Shown piece by piece: positions 38,971 through 49,990 of a DNA stretch of 64,000 bases. Each line of letters begins with the position of its first letter. Position 1 is the first letter of the stretch. The stretch comes from Herbiconiux sp. (GTDB lineage: Bacteria; Actinomycetota; Actinomycetes; Actinomycetales; Microbacteriaceae): positions 1-64,000 of the forward strand of contig NZ_JAHFUY010000020.1 of the NCBI RefSeq assembly GCF_023264895.1, written 5' to 3'. The position numbers and the translations under genes were made by a program. The notes below the pieces were generated by a model. It worked only from the letters and a program-made list of their open reading frames with translations. It did not search any database and had not been told where the DNA came from.

Positions 38971-40710
38971 ATGACTGCAACCGTCGACGTGACGTCGGTC
39001 GGCTCTCCGGCCCCCCTTCCCACTCCCTCGAAGACCGTGGGGCGCAAGGGCAACATCCTGGTCAAGTGGATCACCTCCACCGACCACAAGACCATCGGGT
39101 ACATGTACCTGATCGCCTCGTTCTTGTTCTTCTGCCTCGGCGGCGTGATGGCCCTCGTCATCCGGGCTCAGCTCTTCGAGCCGGGCCTCGAGCTGCTGCA
39201 GACGAAGGACCAGTACAACCAGCTCTTCACGATGCATGGCACGATCATGCTGCTGATGTTCGCGACACCGCTGTTCGCAGGGTTCGCCAACGCGCTCATG
39301 CCGCTGCAGATCGGCGCGCCGGATGTCGCCTTCCCGCGACTGAACGCGTTCGCTTTCTGGCTCTTCCTCTTCGGTTCGCTGATCGCTGTCTCAGGCTTCC
39401 TCACTCCGCAGGGGGCGGCCTCATTCGGCTGGTTCGCCTACGCGCCGCTGTCGTCGACCACGTTCACGCCGGGAGACGGCGGAAACCTCTGGGTCTTCGG
39501 CCTCGGCCTCTCGGGCTTCGGCACCATCCTCGGTGCGGTGAACTTCATCACGACCATCATCACGCTGCGTGCCCCGGGCATGACCATGTTCCGGATGCCC
39601 ATCTTCACCTGGAACATCCTGGTCACGTCGATCCTCGTGCTGATGGCCTTCCCGGTGCTCGCCGCCGCGCTCTTCGCGCTCGGTTCGGACCGTGTCTTCG
39701 GGGCCCACATCTATGACCCGGCCAACGGCGGTGTGCTCCTCTGGCAGCACTTGTTCTGGTTCTTCGGGCACCCGGAGGTGTACATCATCGCGCTGCCGTT
39801 CTTCGGCATCGTCTCCGAGGTGTTCCCGGTCTTCAGCCGCAAGCCGATCTTCGGCTACAAGACGCTGATCTACGCCACGATCTCGATCGCGGCCCTCTCG
39901 GTCACGGTGTGGGCGCACCACATGTACGTCACCGGCTCCGTGCTGCTGCCCTTCTTCTCTTTGATGACGATGTTGATCGCGGTGCCCACGGGTGTGAAGA
40001 TCTTCAACTGGATCGGCACGATGTGGCGGGGCTCCGTCACGTTCGAGACGCCGATGATCTGGGCCATCGGCTTCCTCATCACCTTCACCTTCGGTGGCCT
40101 GACCGGTGTCATCCTGGCGTCGCCGCCGCTCGACTTCCACGTCTCGGACACGTACTTCGTGGTGGCGCACTTCCACTACGTGGTGTTCGGCACGGTCGTG
40201 TTCGCCATGTTCTCGGGCTTCTACTTCTGGTGGCCCAAGTGGACGGGCAAGATGCTCAACGAGCGTCTCGGCTACTGGCACTTCTGGCTGCTGTTCATCG
40301 GCTTCCACACCACGTTCCTCATCCAGCACTGGCTGGGCGTCATCGGCATGCCTCGTCGTTACGCCACCTACCAGCCTGAAGAGGGCTACGAGTGGATGAA
40401 CCAGCTCTCCACGATCGGTGCGTTCGTGCTGGCCGCCTCGATGATCCCGTTCTTCCTGAACGTGTACATCACGGCCCGCAAGGCGCCCAAGGTCACGGTG
40501 AACGACCCGTGGGGCTACGGCCGCTCGCTCGAGTGGGCCACCTCGTGCCCGCCGCCGCGCCACAACTTCACCTCGATCCCGCGCATCCGCTCGGAGTCGC
40601 CGGCGTTCGACCTCAACCACCCCGAGGCCGGCATCCCGGTCGGTGTGGGTCCGGCGAAGGACGCTCCGGATGCTCCCACCTACGACGTCTCGCAAGGCAA
40701 GGTCAAGTAA
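38971..40710 (+). CDS. ctaD: Cytochrome c oxidase subunit I
   Basis: [26 protein letters not shown]. Confidence 0.98.
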   Translation: MTATVDVTSVGSPAPLPTPSKTVGRKGNILVKWITSTDHKTIGYMYLIASFLFFCLGGVMALVIRAQLFEPGLELLQTKDQYNQLFTMHGTIMLLMFATPLFAGFANALMPLQIGAPDVAFPRLNAFAFWLFLFGSLIAVSGFLTPQGAASFGWFAYAPLSSTTFTPGDGGNLWVFGLGLSGFGTILGAVNFITTIITLRAPGMTMFRMPIFTWNILVTSILVLMAFPVLAAALFALGSDRVFGAHIYDPANGGVLLWQHLFWFFGHPEVYIIALPFFGIVSEVFPVFSRKPIFGYKTLIYATISIAALSVTVWAHHMYVTGSVLLPFFSLMTMLIAVPTGVKIFNWIGTMWRGSVTFETPMIWAIGFLITFTFGGLTGVILASPPLDFHVSDTYFVVAHFHYVVFGTVVFAMFSGFYFWWPKWTGKMLNERLGYWHFWLLFIGFHTTFLIQHWLGVIGMPRRYATYQPEEGYEWMNQLSTIGAFVLAASMIPFFLNVYITARKAPKVTVNDPWGYGRSLEWATSCPPPRHNFTSIPRIRSESPAFDLNHPEAGIPVGVGPAKDAPDAPTYDVSQGKVK

Positions 40711-40713
40711 CCC

Positions 40714-41133
40714 ATGAGAGCCAACACCAATCTCTTCTGGATCCTGTTCGTCTTCATGCTCCTGGCCACGGCGGCCTACACGGTCTGGTCGCTGATCTAC
40801 TTCGAGGGTCAGATCGAGTGGGTGGGCACGCTCGGCATCGGCCTCGCGGCTATCCTGTCGGCGTTCCTCGCCTTCTACCTCGGCCGTGTGCACAAGTCGC
40901 AGGGCGGCGAGCTGCCCGAAGACCGCCTCGACTCGAACATCGACGACGGCGACCCGGAGCTCGGCTTCTACAGCCCGTGGAGCTGGTGGCCCATCATCCT
41001 CGCGGGTGGCGGCGCCCTGCTCATGCTGGGCCTCGCTGTGGGCTTCTGGATCTGCTTCATCGCCGGAGCCCTCACCCTCGTGGCCATCGTCGGCTGGGTC
41101 TTCGAGTACTACCGCGGCTACTTCGCCCGCTAG
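40714..41133 (+). CDS. ctaF: Cytochrome c oxidase subunit IV (actinobacterial)
   Basis: Position after ctaD; actinobacterial subunit IV sequence. Confidence 0.92.
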   Translation: MRANTNLFWILFVFMLLATAAYTVWSLIYFEGQIEWVGTLGIGLAAILSAFLAFYLGRVHKSQGGELPEDRLDSNIDDGDPELGFYSPWSWWPIILAGGGALLMLGLAVGFWICFIAGALTLVAIVGWVFEYYRGYFAR

Positions 41134-41150
41134 TCCACCCTCCACGCCAG

Positions 41151-41183
41151 AAGGCGCCCGCCCCTTCCCGGGCCGGGCGCCTT
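41151..41183. terminator. Stem-loop downstream of ctaCDF
   Basis: AAGGCGCCCG ... CGGGCGCCTT. Confidence 0.82.
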
Positions 41184-41213
41184 CGTCGTTTCCGTAGGAG
41201 CCGTGGTGTCAGG

Positions 41214-42518
41214 TCAGGGGGAGCAGACCGTCAGCTTCTCCACCGCGGTGCTGACGGAGGCGGTTCCGCCGAGGATCACGATCTTCTTGGCACCGAGCAT
41301 CGTGATCTTGTGGGCGGTGTCGATCGGGATGCAGTCCTTCGTCGTCAGCATGATCGGCGAGCCGCTCTTCCTGGCGAGCACAGCGCCCGAGAGCGCATCC
41401 GGGAACGTGACGCCCGTGGCCAGGTAGACGGTGTCCACGGTGGTGGACGGCTTGGCGAATGCGAAGCGCGCCACGCCGGAGGACACGAAGTAGCGGTTGG
41501 CTCCTGCGATGCGCACGGTCTTGCCGACCCAGAGGCGGCTCGCCGAGTCTGACAGCTCGCGCGAGATGGTGTTCTCGCCACCCAGCAGCGCGATGCCGTT
41601 GACTCCGCGGGTGTCCAGGATGGCCTTCTCCTCGGCGGTGAAGGCGGTCTGCAGCCCGTTCACGAGCAGCACGGGAGCCATCGGAGCGCCGCTCAGCGCA
41701 TCCGGGAACACTCGGCCACTGGCGACCGCGACGAAGCTCAGGGAGGTCGCACCGAAGGTCGGATGGCTGATCAGATTCCTCGACACCTCGAAGCGGTCGA
41801 AGCCGTCGATCCGAGTGATCGTGGCCGCAGGAAGCGCGGCCTTGATGGCGGCGGCGACGGCAGGCTCGACCGTGTCCTCGCCTCCGAGCACGACGACGTC
41901 GGTCGGCTTCAGGCGGGCGAGCTCATCGGACACGACCTGCGGCAGCGACTTCGCCGAGGAGAGGAGCAGGGGAGCGGAGCGCTGCGCAGCGACGCCGGCG
42001 CCACTCAGCGCGTCGGAGAACTTCTCGCCGCTGGCGATGTAGACCAGCGGTGCCGTGGCCGGAGCCGGCACGGTGGCCTGGGAGATCTTGACTGCCTCCG
42101 CGTAGCGGTCCGTCGCGTCGATTCGCGAGACGGTGAGCGACGGATCCAGCGTGACGTCGGCCTTCACGTCGACCGTGCAGACGATCGACGAGGTCCTGGT
42201 GTCTCCGTTCGTGAGCTGGACCGTGAAGGTGTTGACCCCGAGCTTGCTCGGTGCACCCTCGTAGGAGGCGTACCAGCTGTGGTTGTCGATCGTGACGCCG
42301 GGGAACGACCCGGCGATGATGGAGCCCGTGAGCGACTCCTCCTGGGCCCACAGGTCCTGGTCGTAGTACTGCACGCCGGCGGAGGCGGTTGCCGGAGGGC
42401 ACATGGGCTGCGGAAGCGTGGGCTCGGCTGAGGCGGCGCCGGCGGACAGGGTCGTCAGGCCCGACGCGACGACCAGAACGGCCAACGCCGTGGCCGGGAT
42501 GGAACGGATGGGGGACAT
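41214..42518 (-). CDS. Secreted cell wall-binding repeat (CWB2-type) protein
   Basis: Signal peptide; repeats of SRIDATDRYAEAVKISQ / ITRIDGFDRFEVSRNLI / VRIAGANRYFVSSGVA with LGGExTV. Confidence 0.88.
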   Translation of the reverse strand: MSPIRSIPATALAVLVVASGLTTLSAGAASAEPTLPQPMCPPATASAGVQYYDQDLWAQEESLTGSIIAGSFPGVTIDNHSWYASYEGAPSKLGVNTFTVQLTNGDTRTSSIVCTVDVKADVTLDPSLTVSRIDATDRYAEAVKISQATVPAPATAPLVYIASGEKFSDALSGAGVAAQRSAPLLLSSAKSLPQVVSDELARLKPTDVVVLGGEDTVEPAVAAAIKAALPAATITRIDGFDRFEVSRNLISHPTFGATSLSFVAVASGRVFPDALSGAPMAPVLLVNGLQTAFTAEEKAILDTRGVNGIALLGGENTISRELSDSASRLWVGKTVRIAGANRYFVSSGVARFAFAKPSTTVDTVYLATGVTFPDALSGAVLARKSGSPIMLTTKDCIPIDTAHKITMLGAKKIVILGGTASVSTAVEKLTVCSP

Positions 42519-42545
42519 AGGAGAACTTCCTTCTTCGGGGTGGGT

Positions 42546-42561
42546 CGACCAAGCTTGGTCG
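42546..42561. promoter_or_regulatory. 16-bp perfect palindrome upstream of the CWB2 gene
   Basis: CGACCAAG|CTTGGTCG with partial extension GGG...CCC. Confidence 0.6.
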
Positions 42562-42619
42562 CCCCGGAGGAGCTCCTGTTATGAGCAATCAGTACTCAGG
42601 TGCCGAGGGCGGGAACGAC

Positions 42620-42652
42620 GAAGGGCCCCTCGCACGGAGTGCGGGGGCCCTT
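42620..42652 (-). terminator. Terminator of ctaE-qcrCAB operon
   Basis: GAAGGGCCCC ... GGGGCCCTTC just past qcrB stop. Confidence 0.82.
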
Positions 42653-42664
42653 CGGGGAGTGGGG

Positions 42665-44386
42665 CTACGGCTTCGTGAGGCCGGGGCCCTCCTCGAGGGA
42701 GTGGTCGGTGCCGTCGCCGTGGGTGCCGTGGTGGCCGTGGCCGGACTCGAGCTCCTGCTGCTGGGCGGGGGCGATGCGGTCTTCGAAGAACCAGCGCGAG
42801 ACGCGGGCGCGGAAGCGCATGCCGGGCGTGATCTGGCCCTTGGCGTTGGGGCGGAGCATGATCGGCTCGTAGACCTCGAAGTCGACCAGACGCCAGCGCT
42901 CGTAGTCGTCGACCTGCTCGTGCACCTCGATGTACTCGCCACCGGGGAGTCGCACGATGCGGCCCGACTCGAAGCCGTGCAGCACGATCTCGCGGTCCTT
43001 CTTCATGAGCGCGATGCACACGCGCTTCGTGACGAAGAACGCCAGGAACGGCCCGAGCACGACCCACGCCTGGATGGTGTGGATGACGCCCTCGATCGAC
43101 AGCTGGAAGTGCGTCGCCATGAGGTCGGACGAGGCCGCCGCCCAGAGACCCGCGTAGAAGGTGACGCCGGCCGCGCCGATGGCGGTGCGGGTGGGGGCGT
43201 TGCGCGGGCGGTCGAGGATGTGGTGCTCGCGCTTGTCGCCCGTGACCCAGCCCTCGATGAACGGGTAGGCGGCAACAGCGGCGAGCAGTCCCACGAGCGC
43301 GATGACCGGCACGATGATGTTGATCGACCAGGTGTGGTCGAGCCAGACGAACTCCCATCCCGGCGGGATCAATCGCAGGGCACCGTCGGCGAAGCCGATG
43401 TACCAGTCCGGCTGGGTACCCGCCGACACCGGCGAGGGGTCGTACGGGCCGTAGTTCCAGATCGGGTTGATCGTGAAGAACGAAGCCATCAGGGCGATGA
43501 CGCCGAACACCAGGAAGAAGAAGCCACCGGCCTTCGCCGCGTACACGGGGAGGATCGGGTAGCCGATGACGTTGTTGTTCGTGCGACCGGCACCGGCGTA
43601 CTGCGTGTGCTTGTGCACGATCACGAACACGAGGTGGAGGGCGAGGAACGCCACGAGGATCGCCGGCAGCAGCAGGATGTGCAGCGTGTAGAGGCGCCCC
43701 ACGATCGCCGTTCCCGGGAACTCGCCGCCGAACAGCAGGAACGAGGTCCACGTGCCGATCACGGGGATGCCCTTGATCAGGCCGTCGATGATCCGGAGGC
43801 CGTTGCCCGAGAGCAGGTCGTCGGGGAGCGAGTAGCCCGTGAAGCCCTCGGCCATCGCCAGGACGAACAGCAGGAAGCCGATGACCCAGTTGAGCTCACG
43901 CGGCTTGCGGAATGCACCCGTGAAGAACACGCGGAGCATATGCAGGCCGATGGCGGCGATGAACAGCAGCGCCGCCCAGTGGTGGATCTGGCGCACCAGG
44001 AGACCGCCACGCACATCGAATGAGATGTGCAGCGCCGACTCCATGGCCGCCGACATCTCGACGCCCTTCATCGGCACGTAGGCGCCGTCGTAGTGCGTCT
44101 CGACCATCGAGGCCTGGAAGAAGAACGTCAGGAACGTTCCGGACAGGATGATGACGACGAAGCTGTAGAGCGCCACCTCGCCGAGCATGAACGACCAGTG
44201 GTCGGGGAAGATCTTGCGGCCGAACTCCTTGACGACGCCCGAGATGCTCGTGCGGTCCTCGATGTAGTTCGACGCGGCGGCGGTGAAGCCTCCGCTCTTC
44301 GGCTTCGCGGGCCCGTTGTCGGTGGCGGCGGCGGCGCCCGCAGGCGTGCTGTCTCCCGATCCGGTCCTGTCGATCGTGCTGGTCAT
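42665..44386 (-). CDS. qcrB: Cytochrome bc1 complex cytochrome b subunit
   Basis: Cytochrome b core RQIHHWAALLFIAAIGLHMLRVFFTGAFRKPRELNW. Confidence 0.98.
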   Translation of the reverse strand: MTSTIDRTGSGDSTPAGAAAATDNGPAKPKSGGFTAAASNYIEDRTSISGVVKEFGRKIFPDHWSFMLGEVALYSFVVIILSGTFLTFFFQASMVETHYDGAYVPMKGVEMSAAMESALHISFDVRGGLLVRQIHHWAALLFIAAIGLHMLRVFFTGAFRKPRELNWVIGFLLFVLAMAEGFTGYSLPDDLLSGNGLRIIDGLIKGIPVIGTWTSFLLFGGEFPGTAIVGRLYTLHILLLPAILVAFLALHLVFVIVHKHTQYAGAGRTNNNVIGYPILPVYAAKAGGFFFLVFGVIALMASFFTINPIWNYGPYDPSPVSAGTQPDWYIGFADGALRLIPPGWEFVWLDHTWSINIIVPVIALVGLLAAVAAYPFIEGWVTGDKREHHILDRPRNAPTRTAIGAAGVTFYAGLWAAASSDLMATHFQLSIEGVIHTIQAWVVLGPFLAFFVTKRVCIALMKKDREIVLHGFESGRIVRLPGGEYIEVHEQVDDYERWRLVDFEVYEPIMLRPNAKGQITPGMRFRARVSRWFFEDRIAPAQQQELESGHGHHGTHGDGTDHSLEEGPGLTKP

Positions 44387-45453
44387 GAACGCTCCCAGAA
44401 GCTAGGGCCGACAGGCTCGTTGAAATCGCTCCGGGCCACGAGGTAGCCCTCGGAGTCCACCTCGATGGGCAGCTGCGGCAGGGGGCGCTTGGCCGGTCCG
44501 AAGATGACCTCGCACTCCTTCGTCACGTCGAACGTCGACTGGTGGCAGGGGCAGAGCAGGTGATGGGTCTGCTGCTCGTACAGCGCCACGGGGCAGCCGA
44601 CGTGCGTGCAGATCTTGGAGTAGGCGACGATGCCGTCGTACGACCAGTCCTCGCGGCCGGGGCTGACCGTCAGGTCGTCGGGGTTCAGACGCATGAGCAG
44701 CACGGCGGCCTTGGCCTTCTGCTCGAGAAGGTCGTCGCGCTCGTTGAGGCCCTCGGGGATGATGTGGAAGACCGAGCCGATCGTGACATCCGAGGCCTTG
44801 ACCGGGATGCCCGACGGGTCGAGCGTGAGGCGCGAGCCCTTCTTCCACATGGTGTGGCTGAGCAGCTCCACGGGATCCTCGTCCTGAGGAGCCCAGCCGC
44901 GGAAGAGCACGAGGCCCGGCAGCGGGAACGCCACGAGAGCCCCGATGAGGCTGTTGCGGATCAGCGTGCGACGCCCGAAGCCCGACTCCTGGTCGGCCTC
45001 GTGGAAGATCTCGACCGCGCGGTCGCGGGTGGCTTGCGTGCCGCGGATCGGGTGGCGCTCGTCGATGCCCTCCTTGTCGGCCATCAGTGCCTTGCCCCAG
45101 TGCACGGCGCCGAGGCCGATGCCGAAGAGGGCGAGCGCCGAGCCGACACCGATGAACAGGTTGTTCAGGCGGATCGCGGCTATGTCGCCGTCTTCGATCG
45201 GGAAGGCCATGTAGGCCGCCAGGGCGAAGATGCTGCCGGCGATCGACAGGTAGAACAGCGTGTAGACCGTGCGCTGGGCGTGCTTGGCCTTCTTGGGGTC
45301 GAGATCCGTGACGCGCTTGCGGTGGGGCGGCTCGCCCGGGTTCACCACATCGGAAGCAATGACCGCGGTGCCGGTCGACGCGGCTCGACTCGTCTCGACG
45401 GCCGACGAATCTGAAGCGGCAGAATCGTGCCCGCTCACCCCGTCATGTGCCAT
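44383..45453 (-). CDS. qcrA: Cytochrome bc1 complex Rieske iron-sulfur subunit
   Basis: CTHVGCPV ... CPCHQSTFD. Confidence 0.98.
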   Translation of the reverse strand: MAHDGVSGHDSAASDSSAVETSRAASTGTAVIASDVVNPGEPPHRKRVTDLDPKKAKHAQRTVYTLFYLSIAGSIFALAAYMAFPIEDGDIAAIRLNNLFIGVGSALALFGIGLGAVHWGKALMADKEGIDERHPIRGTQATRDRAVEIFHEADQESGFGRRTLIRNSLIGALVAFPLPGLVLFRGWAPQDEDPVELLSHTMWKKGSRLTLDPSGIPVKASDVTIGSVFHIIPEGLNERDDLLEQKAKAAVLLMRLNPDDLTVSPGREDWSYDGIVAYSKICTHVGCPVALYEQQTHHLLCPCHQSTFDVTKECEVIFGPAKRPLPQLPIEVDSEGYLVARSDFNEPVGPSFWERS

Positions 45454-45508
45454 TGTTTTCCCTTTCGAGCTTGCTGTTCTGTGCTGTGCCTGTGTTCACG
45501 GGCGAGGG

Positions 45509-46303
45509 CTAGTTCGACTTCGCGGTCAGCCAGACCATGAGGCCGATGATCGCTCCTAGTCCGAAGATCCAGGCGAACAGGCCCTCGGCGACCGGACCGA
45601 GTGCACCGAGCTCGTACCCGCCGGGGGACGGGTTGTTCTCGATGTACTTCAGGTACGTGATGATGTCGCGCTTGTCTTCCGGCGTGAGGTTGTCGTCGTT
45701 GAAGACCGGCATGTTCTGCGGGCCGGTGAGCATGGCCTCGTAGATGTGGGTGGCGAGCACTCCGGTGAGCTCGGGGGCGTACTTGCCCTCGGTGAGCGCT
45801 CCACCGGCACCGGCGACGTTGTGGCACATGGCGCAGTTGATGCGGAACAGCTCGCCGCCGTTCGCCGCGTCGCCGTCGGCCTGCAGGAGGCTCTCGTCGG
45901 GGACCGCGGGACCGGGGGAGATCGAGGCGACGAAGGCCACGAGGGCGGCGGTCTGCTCGTCGGTGAACTGGGTTGGCTTCTGCATGGCCTGCGGGCCCTG
46001 CATGGCCATCGGCATGCGGCCGGTGCCCACCTGGAAGTTGACGGAGGCCGCTCCGACGCCGATCAGCGCGGGGCCGTCGTCGGTGCCCTCGAGGCTCATG
46101 CCGTGGCAGGTGGCGCAGTTCGCGGCGAAGAGCTTCTTGCCCTCGTCGATGACCGCCTGGCTCGTGATCTCGGTGTCGGCGGTCGCGGTGGTGGTGCTGC
46201 TGAACGCCGCGTACCCTCCGCCGGTGACGACCAGGCCGATCGCAATCAGCACGACAGTTGCCAGGGGATGGCGTCTGCTGGCTTTCCTGCTCCTGCGGGC
46301 CAT
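45509..46303 (-). CDS. qcrC: Cytochrome bc1 complex diheme cytochrome c subunit
   Basis: Two CXXCH motifs: CATCH and CAMCH. Confidence 0.97.
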   Translation of the reverse strand: MARRSRKASRRHPLATVVLIAIGLVVTGGGYAAFSSTTTATADTEITSQAVIDEGKKLFAANCATCHGMSLEGTDDGPALIGVGAASVNFQVGTGRMPMAMQGPQAMQKPTQFTDEQTAALVAFVASISPGPAVPDESLLQADGDAANGGELFRINCAMCHNVAGAGGALTEGKYAPELTGVLATHIYEAMLTGPQNMPVFNDDNLTPEDKRDIITYLKYIENNPSPGGYELGALGPVAEGLFAWIFGLGAIIGLMVWLTAKSN

Positions 46304-46352
46304 TCTCTCTACTCTCTTTTTCGGGGCTTCGGGTGGATCGGTGCGGGCTGCG

Positions 46353-46982
46353 CTACTTGAGCACGTAGATCACGAGGAACAGTCCGATCCAGACCACGTC
46401 GACGAAGTGCCAGTAGTACGACACCACGATGATCGAGGTCGCCTCTTTGTGACCGAAGTTCTTGACCGCGAACACGCGCCCGAGCATGAGCAGCATCGCG
46501 ATGAGACCGCCGGTCACGTGGAGCGCGTGGAAGCCGGTGGTGAGGTAGAAGGCCGAGCCGTAGGCGTCGCCGTCGAACGTGATGCCCTCGGAGACGAGCG
46601 TCGCGTACTCGAGCACCTGGCCGCTGACGAAGATGGCACCGAAGGCATAGGTGAGGAAGAGCCACTCGGTGACACCCCAGTCCTTCGGCTTCCAGCTCGT
46701 GCGCTTGGCCTGGCCGCGCTCGGCGGCGAAGACGGCGAACTGGCACCAGAAGGAGGATATGACGAGGATGATCGTGTTCACCAGCGCGAACGGCACGTTG
46801 AGGATCGACGCCTGCTCGGCCCACGCTCCCGGATTGGTGCTGCGGAGGGTGAAGTAGATGGCGAAGAGGCCCGCGAAGAACATGACCTCGCTGCCGAGCC
46901 ACACGATGGTTCCCACCGCCACGATGTTGGGGCGCTGGACCATGGGGGCACTCTGAGATTGGGTCAATGAGCTGCTCGTCAC
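46353..46982 (-). CDS. ctaE: Cytochrome c oxidase subunit III
   Basis: [28 protein letters not shown]. Confidence 0.97.
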   Translation of the reverse strand: MTSSSLTQSQSAPMVQRPNIVAVGTIVWLGSEVMFFAGLFAIYFTLRSTNPGAWAEQASILNVPFALVNTIILVISSFWCQFAVFAAERGQAKRTSWKPKDWGVTEWLFLTYAFGAIFVSGQVLEYATLVSEGITFDGDAYGSAFYLTTGFHALHVTGGLIAMLLMLGRVFAVKNFGHKEATSIIVVSYYWHFVDVVWIGLFLVIYVLK

Positions 46983-47085
46983 AAGACCATTATGTCCGAT
47001 TTCCCAGCTTGGTTTTGCAAAGCGGCTCCCTCGCGCGGCCGTACCGGCGTGTCCCGCGTGAGGAGCGACCCATAGGATCGTTCGT

Positions 47086-48138
47086 ATGGCTGAAACACAT
47101 TCCTGGCCCGACATGATCGCGCACCTGCTGACCGGATCCGATCTCTCGATCTCCGAGGCGAGCTGGGCGATGAACAAGGTCATGCTGGGCGAGGTGACCG
47201 AGGCGCAGCTGGCGGGATTCCTCGTCGCGCTCCGGGCCAAGGGGGAGACCGTCGACGAGATCGTCGGGTTCCGGGATGCCATCCTCGACCACGCGCTGCC
47301 CATCCGGGTCGACCCGTTCGTGCTCGACATCGTCGGCACCGGTGGCGACCGGTTCGGCACCGTGAACGTGTCGACCATGGCCTCGATCGTGGCGGCCGCG
47401 AGCGGGGTGCCGGTGCTCAAGCACGGCAACAAGGCCGCGAGCTCGCTCTCCGGTTCCTCCGACGTGATGCGCTCGCTCGGCATCGACATCGACATCGAGC
47501 CCGAGCGCGTGGCGGAGGTGCTGCTGGAGACCGGGATCTCGTTCGCGTTCGCGGCGAAGTTCCACCCCGGCTTCAAGAACGCGGCCGCCGTGCGCGGCCA
47601 GCTCGGTGTGCCGACCGTGTTCAACTTCCTCGGCCCCCTCTGCAACCCCGCCCGCGCCGAGGCCTCGGCCGTGGGCGTCGCCCACCTCGACCGGGTGCCG
47701 CTGATCGTGGGCGTGTTCCAGACCCGCGGGGCGACCGCATTGGTGTTCCGCGGCGACGACGGGCTCGACGAGCTCACGACGACCGGACACAGCCACATCT
47801 GGGAGGTCTCCCGCGGCTCCGTCAAGGAGCACGACCTCGACCCGCGCGACCTCGGGATCGCCCGCGCCGACATCGAGCAGCTGAAGGGCGGCGACGCCGA
47901 CTACAACGCCGACGTGGTGCGGCGCGTCGTGTCGGGGGAGCAGGGCCCCGTGCGCGACATGGTGCTGCTGAACGCCGCCGCCGGCCTCGTGGCCTTCGAA
48001 CTGGCCTCCGACCCCACCGAGGTCGACCGCACGATCGTCGACCGTCTCCGCGAGAAGATGACGATCGCGGCGGAGGCTGTGGACTCGGGGGCGGCGGCTC
48101 GGAAGCTCGAGGACTGGATCTTGGCTAGTAATAGATAG
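47086..48138 (+). CDS. trpD: Anthranilate phosphoribosyltransferase
   Basis: [40 protein letters not shown]. Confidence 0.98.
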   Translation: MAETHSWPDMIAHLLTGSDLSISEASWAMNKVMLGEVTEAQLAGFLVALRAKGETVDEIVGFRDAILDHALPIRVDPFVLDIVGTGGDRFGTVNVSTMASIVAAASGVPVLKHGNKAASSLSGSSDVMRSLGIDIDIEPERVAEVLLETGISFAFAAKFHPGFKNAAAVRGQLGVPTVFNFLGPLCNPARAEASAVGVAHLDRVPLIVGVFQTRGATALVFRGDDGLDELTTTGHSHIWEVSRGSVKEHDLDPRDLGIARADIEQLKGGDADYNADVVRRVVSGEQGPVRDMVLLNAAAGLVAFELASDPTEVDRTIVDRLREKMTIAAEAVDSGAAARKLEDWILASNR

Positions 48139-48139
48139 T

Positions 48140-48389
48140 GCGCCGCCGCCTCTGCGGCGCACGCTACATGCGGTGCGGGCGTCGGTCGGCGTCGCTGCGC
48201 GGCGCCGACCGGCGACCGTACCGCCTTGGGTCGGCGAGTACGGCCCGCAGCTTTGCGGCTCGCTCCCCACGGTTCCAGGTGATCTTGGATGCTGCTGGGC
48301 CTTGGGTCGTAACCATGAGGGGCCGCCGCGACCGCGCGCGAGCGCGGCCACGACGGCCCATGTCCCCCGCGCCGCAGAGGCGGCGGCGC
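48140..48389. repeat. Structured intergenic element with terminal inverted repeats
   Basis: GCGCCGCCGCCTCTGCGGCGC (48140-48160) perfectly inverted at 48369-48389; symmetric ACATG/CATGT 5 nt inside each arm; several internal hairpins. Confidence 0.85.
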
Positions 48390-48398
48390 GGCATCAAT

Positions 48399-49913
48399 TC
48401 AGCTCACATCTTCGTCTACCCAGTCGAGGGTTTTCGTGACGGCCTTCTTCCAGTTGCGGTAGAGGCGGGCGCGCTCGGCCTCCTCCATCTGCGGCTCCCA
48501 GCGGGAGTCCTCCTGCCAGTTGGCGCGGAGCTCGTCGAGGTCGGCCCAGTAGCCCACGGCGAGGCCGGCGGCGTAGGCCGCGCCGAGCGCCGTGGTCTCG
48601 GCCACGACGGGGCGCACGACGGGCACGTCGAGGATGTCGGCCTGGAACTGCATGAGCAGGTTGTTGGCGATCATGCCGCCGTCGACCTTGAGCTCGGTGA
48701 GCGGCACCCCGGAGTCGGCGTTCACCGCGTCGAGCACCTCCTTGGTCTGGAAGGCGGTGGCCTCGAGTGCCGCGCGGGCGATGTGGCCCTTGTTCACGTA
48801 GCGGGTGAGGCCCACGAGCGCGCCACGGGCATCCGCTCGCCAGTAGGGGGCGAAGAGTCCGGAGAAGGCGGGCACGAAGTAGGCGCCGCCGTTGTCGTCG
48901 ACGGTCTTCGCGAGCTCCTCGATCTCGGGGGCGGAGGAGATGATGCCGAGGTTGTCTCGAAGCCACTGCACGAGCGATCCGGTGACCGCGATCGAGCCCT
49001 CGAGCGCGTAGTGCGGGGCCTCGTCGCCGAGCTTGTAGCCGAGGGTGGTGAGGAGCCCGTTCTGGGACTTCACGATCTCGGTGCCCGTGTTGAAGATGAG
49101 GAAGTTGCCGGTGCCGTATGTGTTCTTGGCCTCACCCGCGTCGAACGCGGCCTGACCGAAGGTGGCGGCCTGCTGGTCGCCGAGGATGCCCGCCACGGGG
49201 ACCTCCCGGAGGAGCGACGACGTGTGCACGGTGCCGTAGACCTCGGAGGAGGACTTGATCTCGGGCAGCATCGACTTGGGCACACCGAAGACCTCGAGGA
49301 TGTCGTCGCGCCACTCGAGCGTCTCGAGATCCATGAAGAGGGTGCGCGACGCGTTCGTGACGTCGGTGATGTGCACGCCGCCGTCGACGCCTCCGGTGAG
49401 GTTCCAGGTGACCCAGCTGTCGGTGGTGCCGAACAGCAGGTCGCCGGCCTCGGCCTTCTCGCGCGCACCCTCGACGTTCTCGAGGATCCAGACGATCTTC
49501 GTGCCCGAGAAGTAGGTGGAGAGGGGCAGGCCCACGATGTCCTTGAACCGCTCGGCACCGCCGTCGGCGGAGAAGCGGTCGACGATCTCCTGCGTGCGGG
49601 TGTCCTGCCAGACGATCGCGTTGTAGACGGCCTCGCCGGTGTTCCTGTCCCACACCACCGCGGTCTCGCGCTGGTTGGTGATGCCCACGGCCTTCACGTT
49701 GTGGCGCGTGATGTTGGCCTTCGAGAGGGCCTGGCCGATGACCTCGCGGGTGTTGTCCCAGATCTCCTTGGGATCGTGCTCGACCCAGCCGGCCTTCGGG
49801 AAGATCTGCTTGTGCTCGAGTTGACCGGTGGAGACGATCGAGCCGGAGTGATCGAAGACGATCGCCCTGGTGCTGGTCGTGCCCTGGTCGATCGCGATGA
49901 TGTAGTCCGACAT
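48399..49913 (-). CDS. glpK: Glycerol kinase
   Basis: [30 protein letters not shown]. Confidence 0.98.
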   Translation of the reverse strand: MSDYIIAIDQGTTSTRAIVFDHSGSIVSTGQLEHKQIFPKAGWVEHDPKEIWDNTREVIGQALSKANITRHNVKAVGITNQRETAVVWDRNTGEAVYNAIVWQDTRTQEIVDRFSADGGAERFKDIVGLPLSTYFSGTKIVWILENVEGAREKAEAGDLLFGTTDSWVTWNLTGGVDGGVHITDVTNASRTLFMDLETLEWRDDILEVFGVPKSMLPEIKSSSEVYGTVHTSSLLREVPVAGILGDQQAATFGQAAFDAGEAKNTYGTGNFLIFNTGTEIVKSQNGLLTTLGYKLGDEAPHYALEGSIAVTGSLVQWLRDNLGIISSAPEIEELAKTVDDNGGAYFVPAFSGLFAPYWRADARGALVGLTRYVNKGHIARAALEATAFQTKEVLDAVNADSGVPLTELKVDGGMIANNLLMQFQADILDVPVVRPVVAETTALGAAYAAGLAVGYWADLDELRANWQEDSRWEPQMEEAERARLYRNWKKAVTKTLDWVDEDVS

Positions 49914-49990
49914 GACAAACTCCTTTGTTCTCAGGTGGCCGGGACAGGGAGAGGGCCGGTCCACATCGTCGTGGACCGGCCCTCGAGGTG

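Noticed and set aside
39421-41145. 574-aa minus-strand ORF opposite ctaD/ctaF
   Set aside because: Antisense shadow of clear cytochrome oxidase genes; no domain signature.
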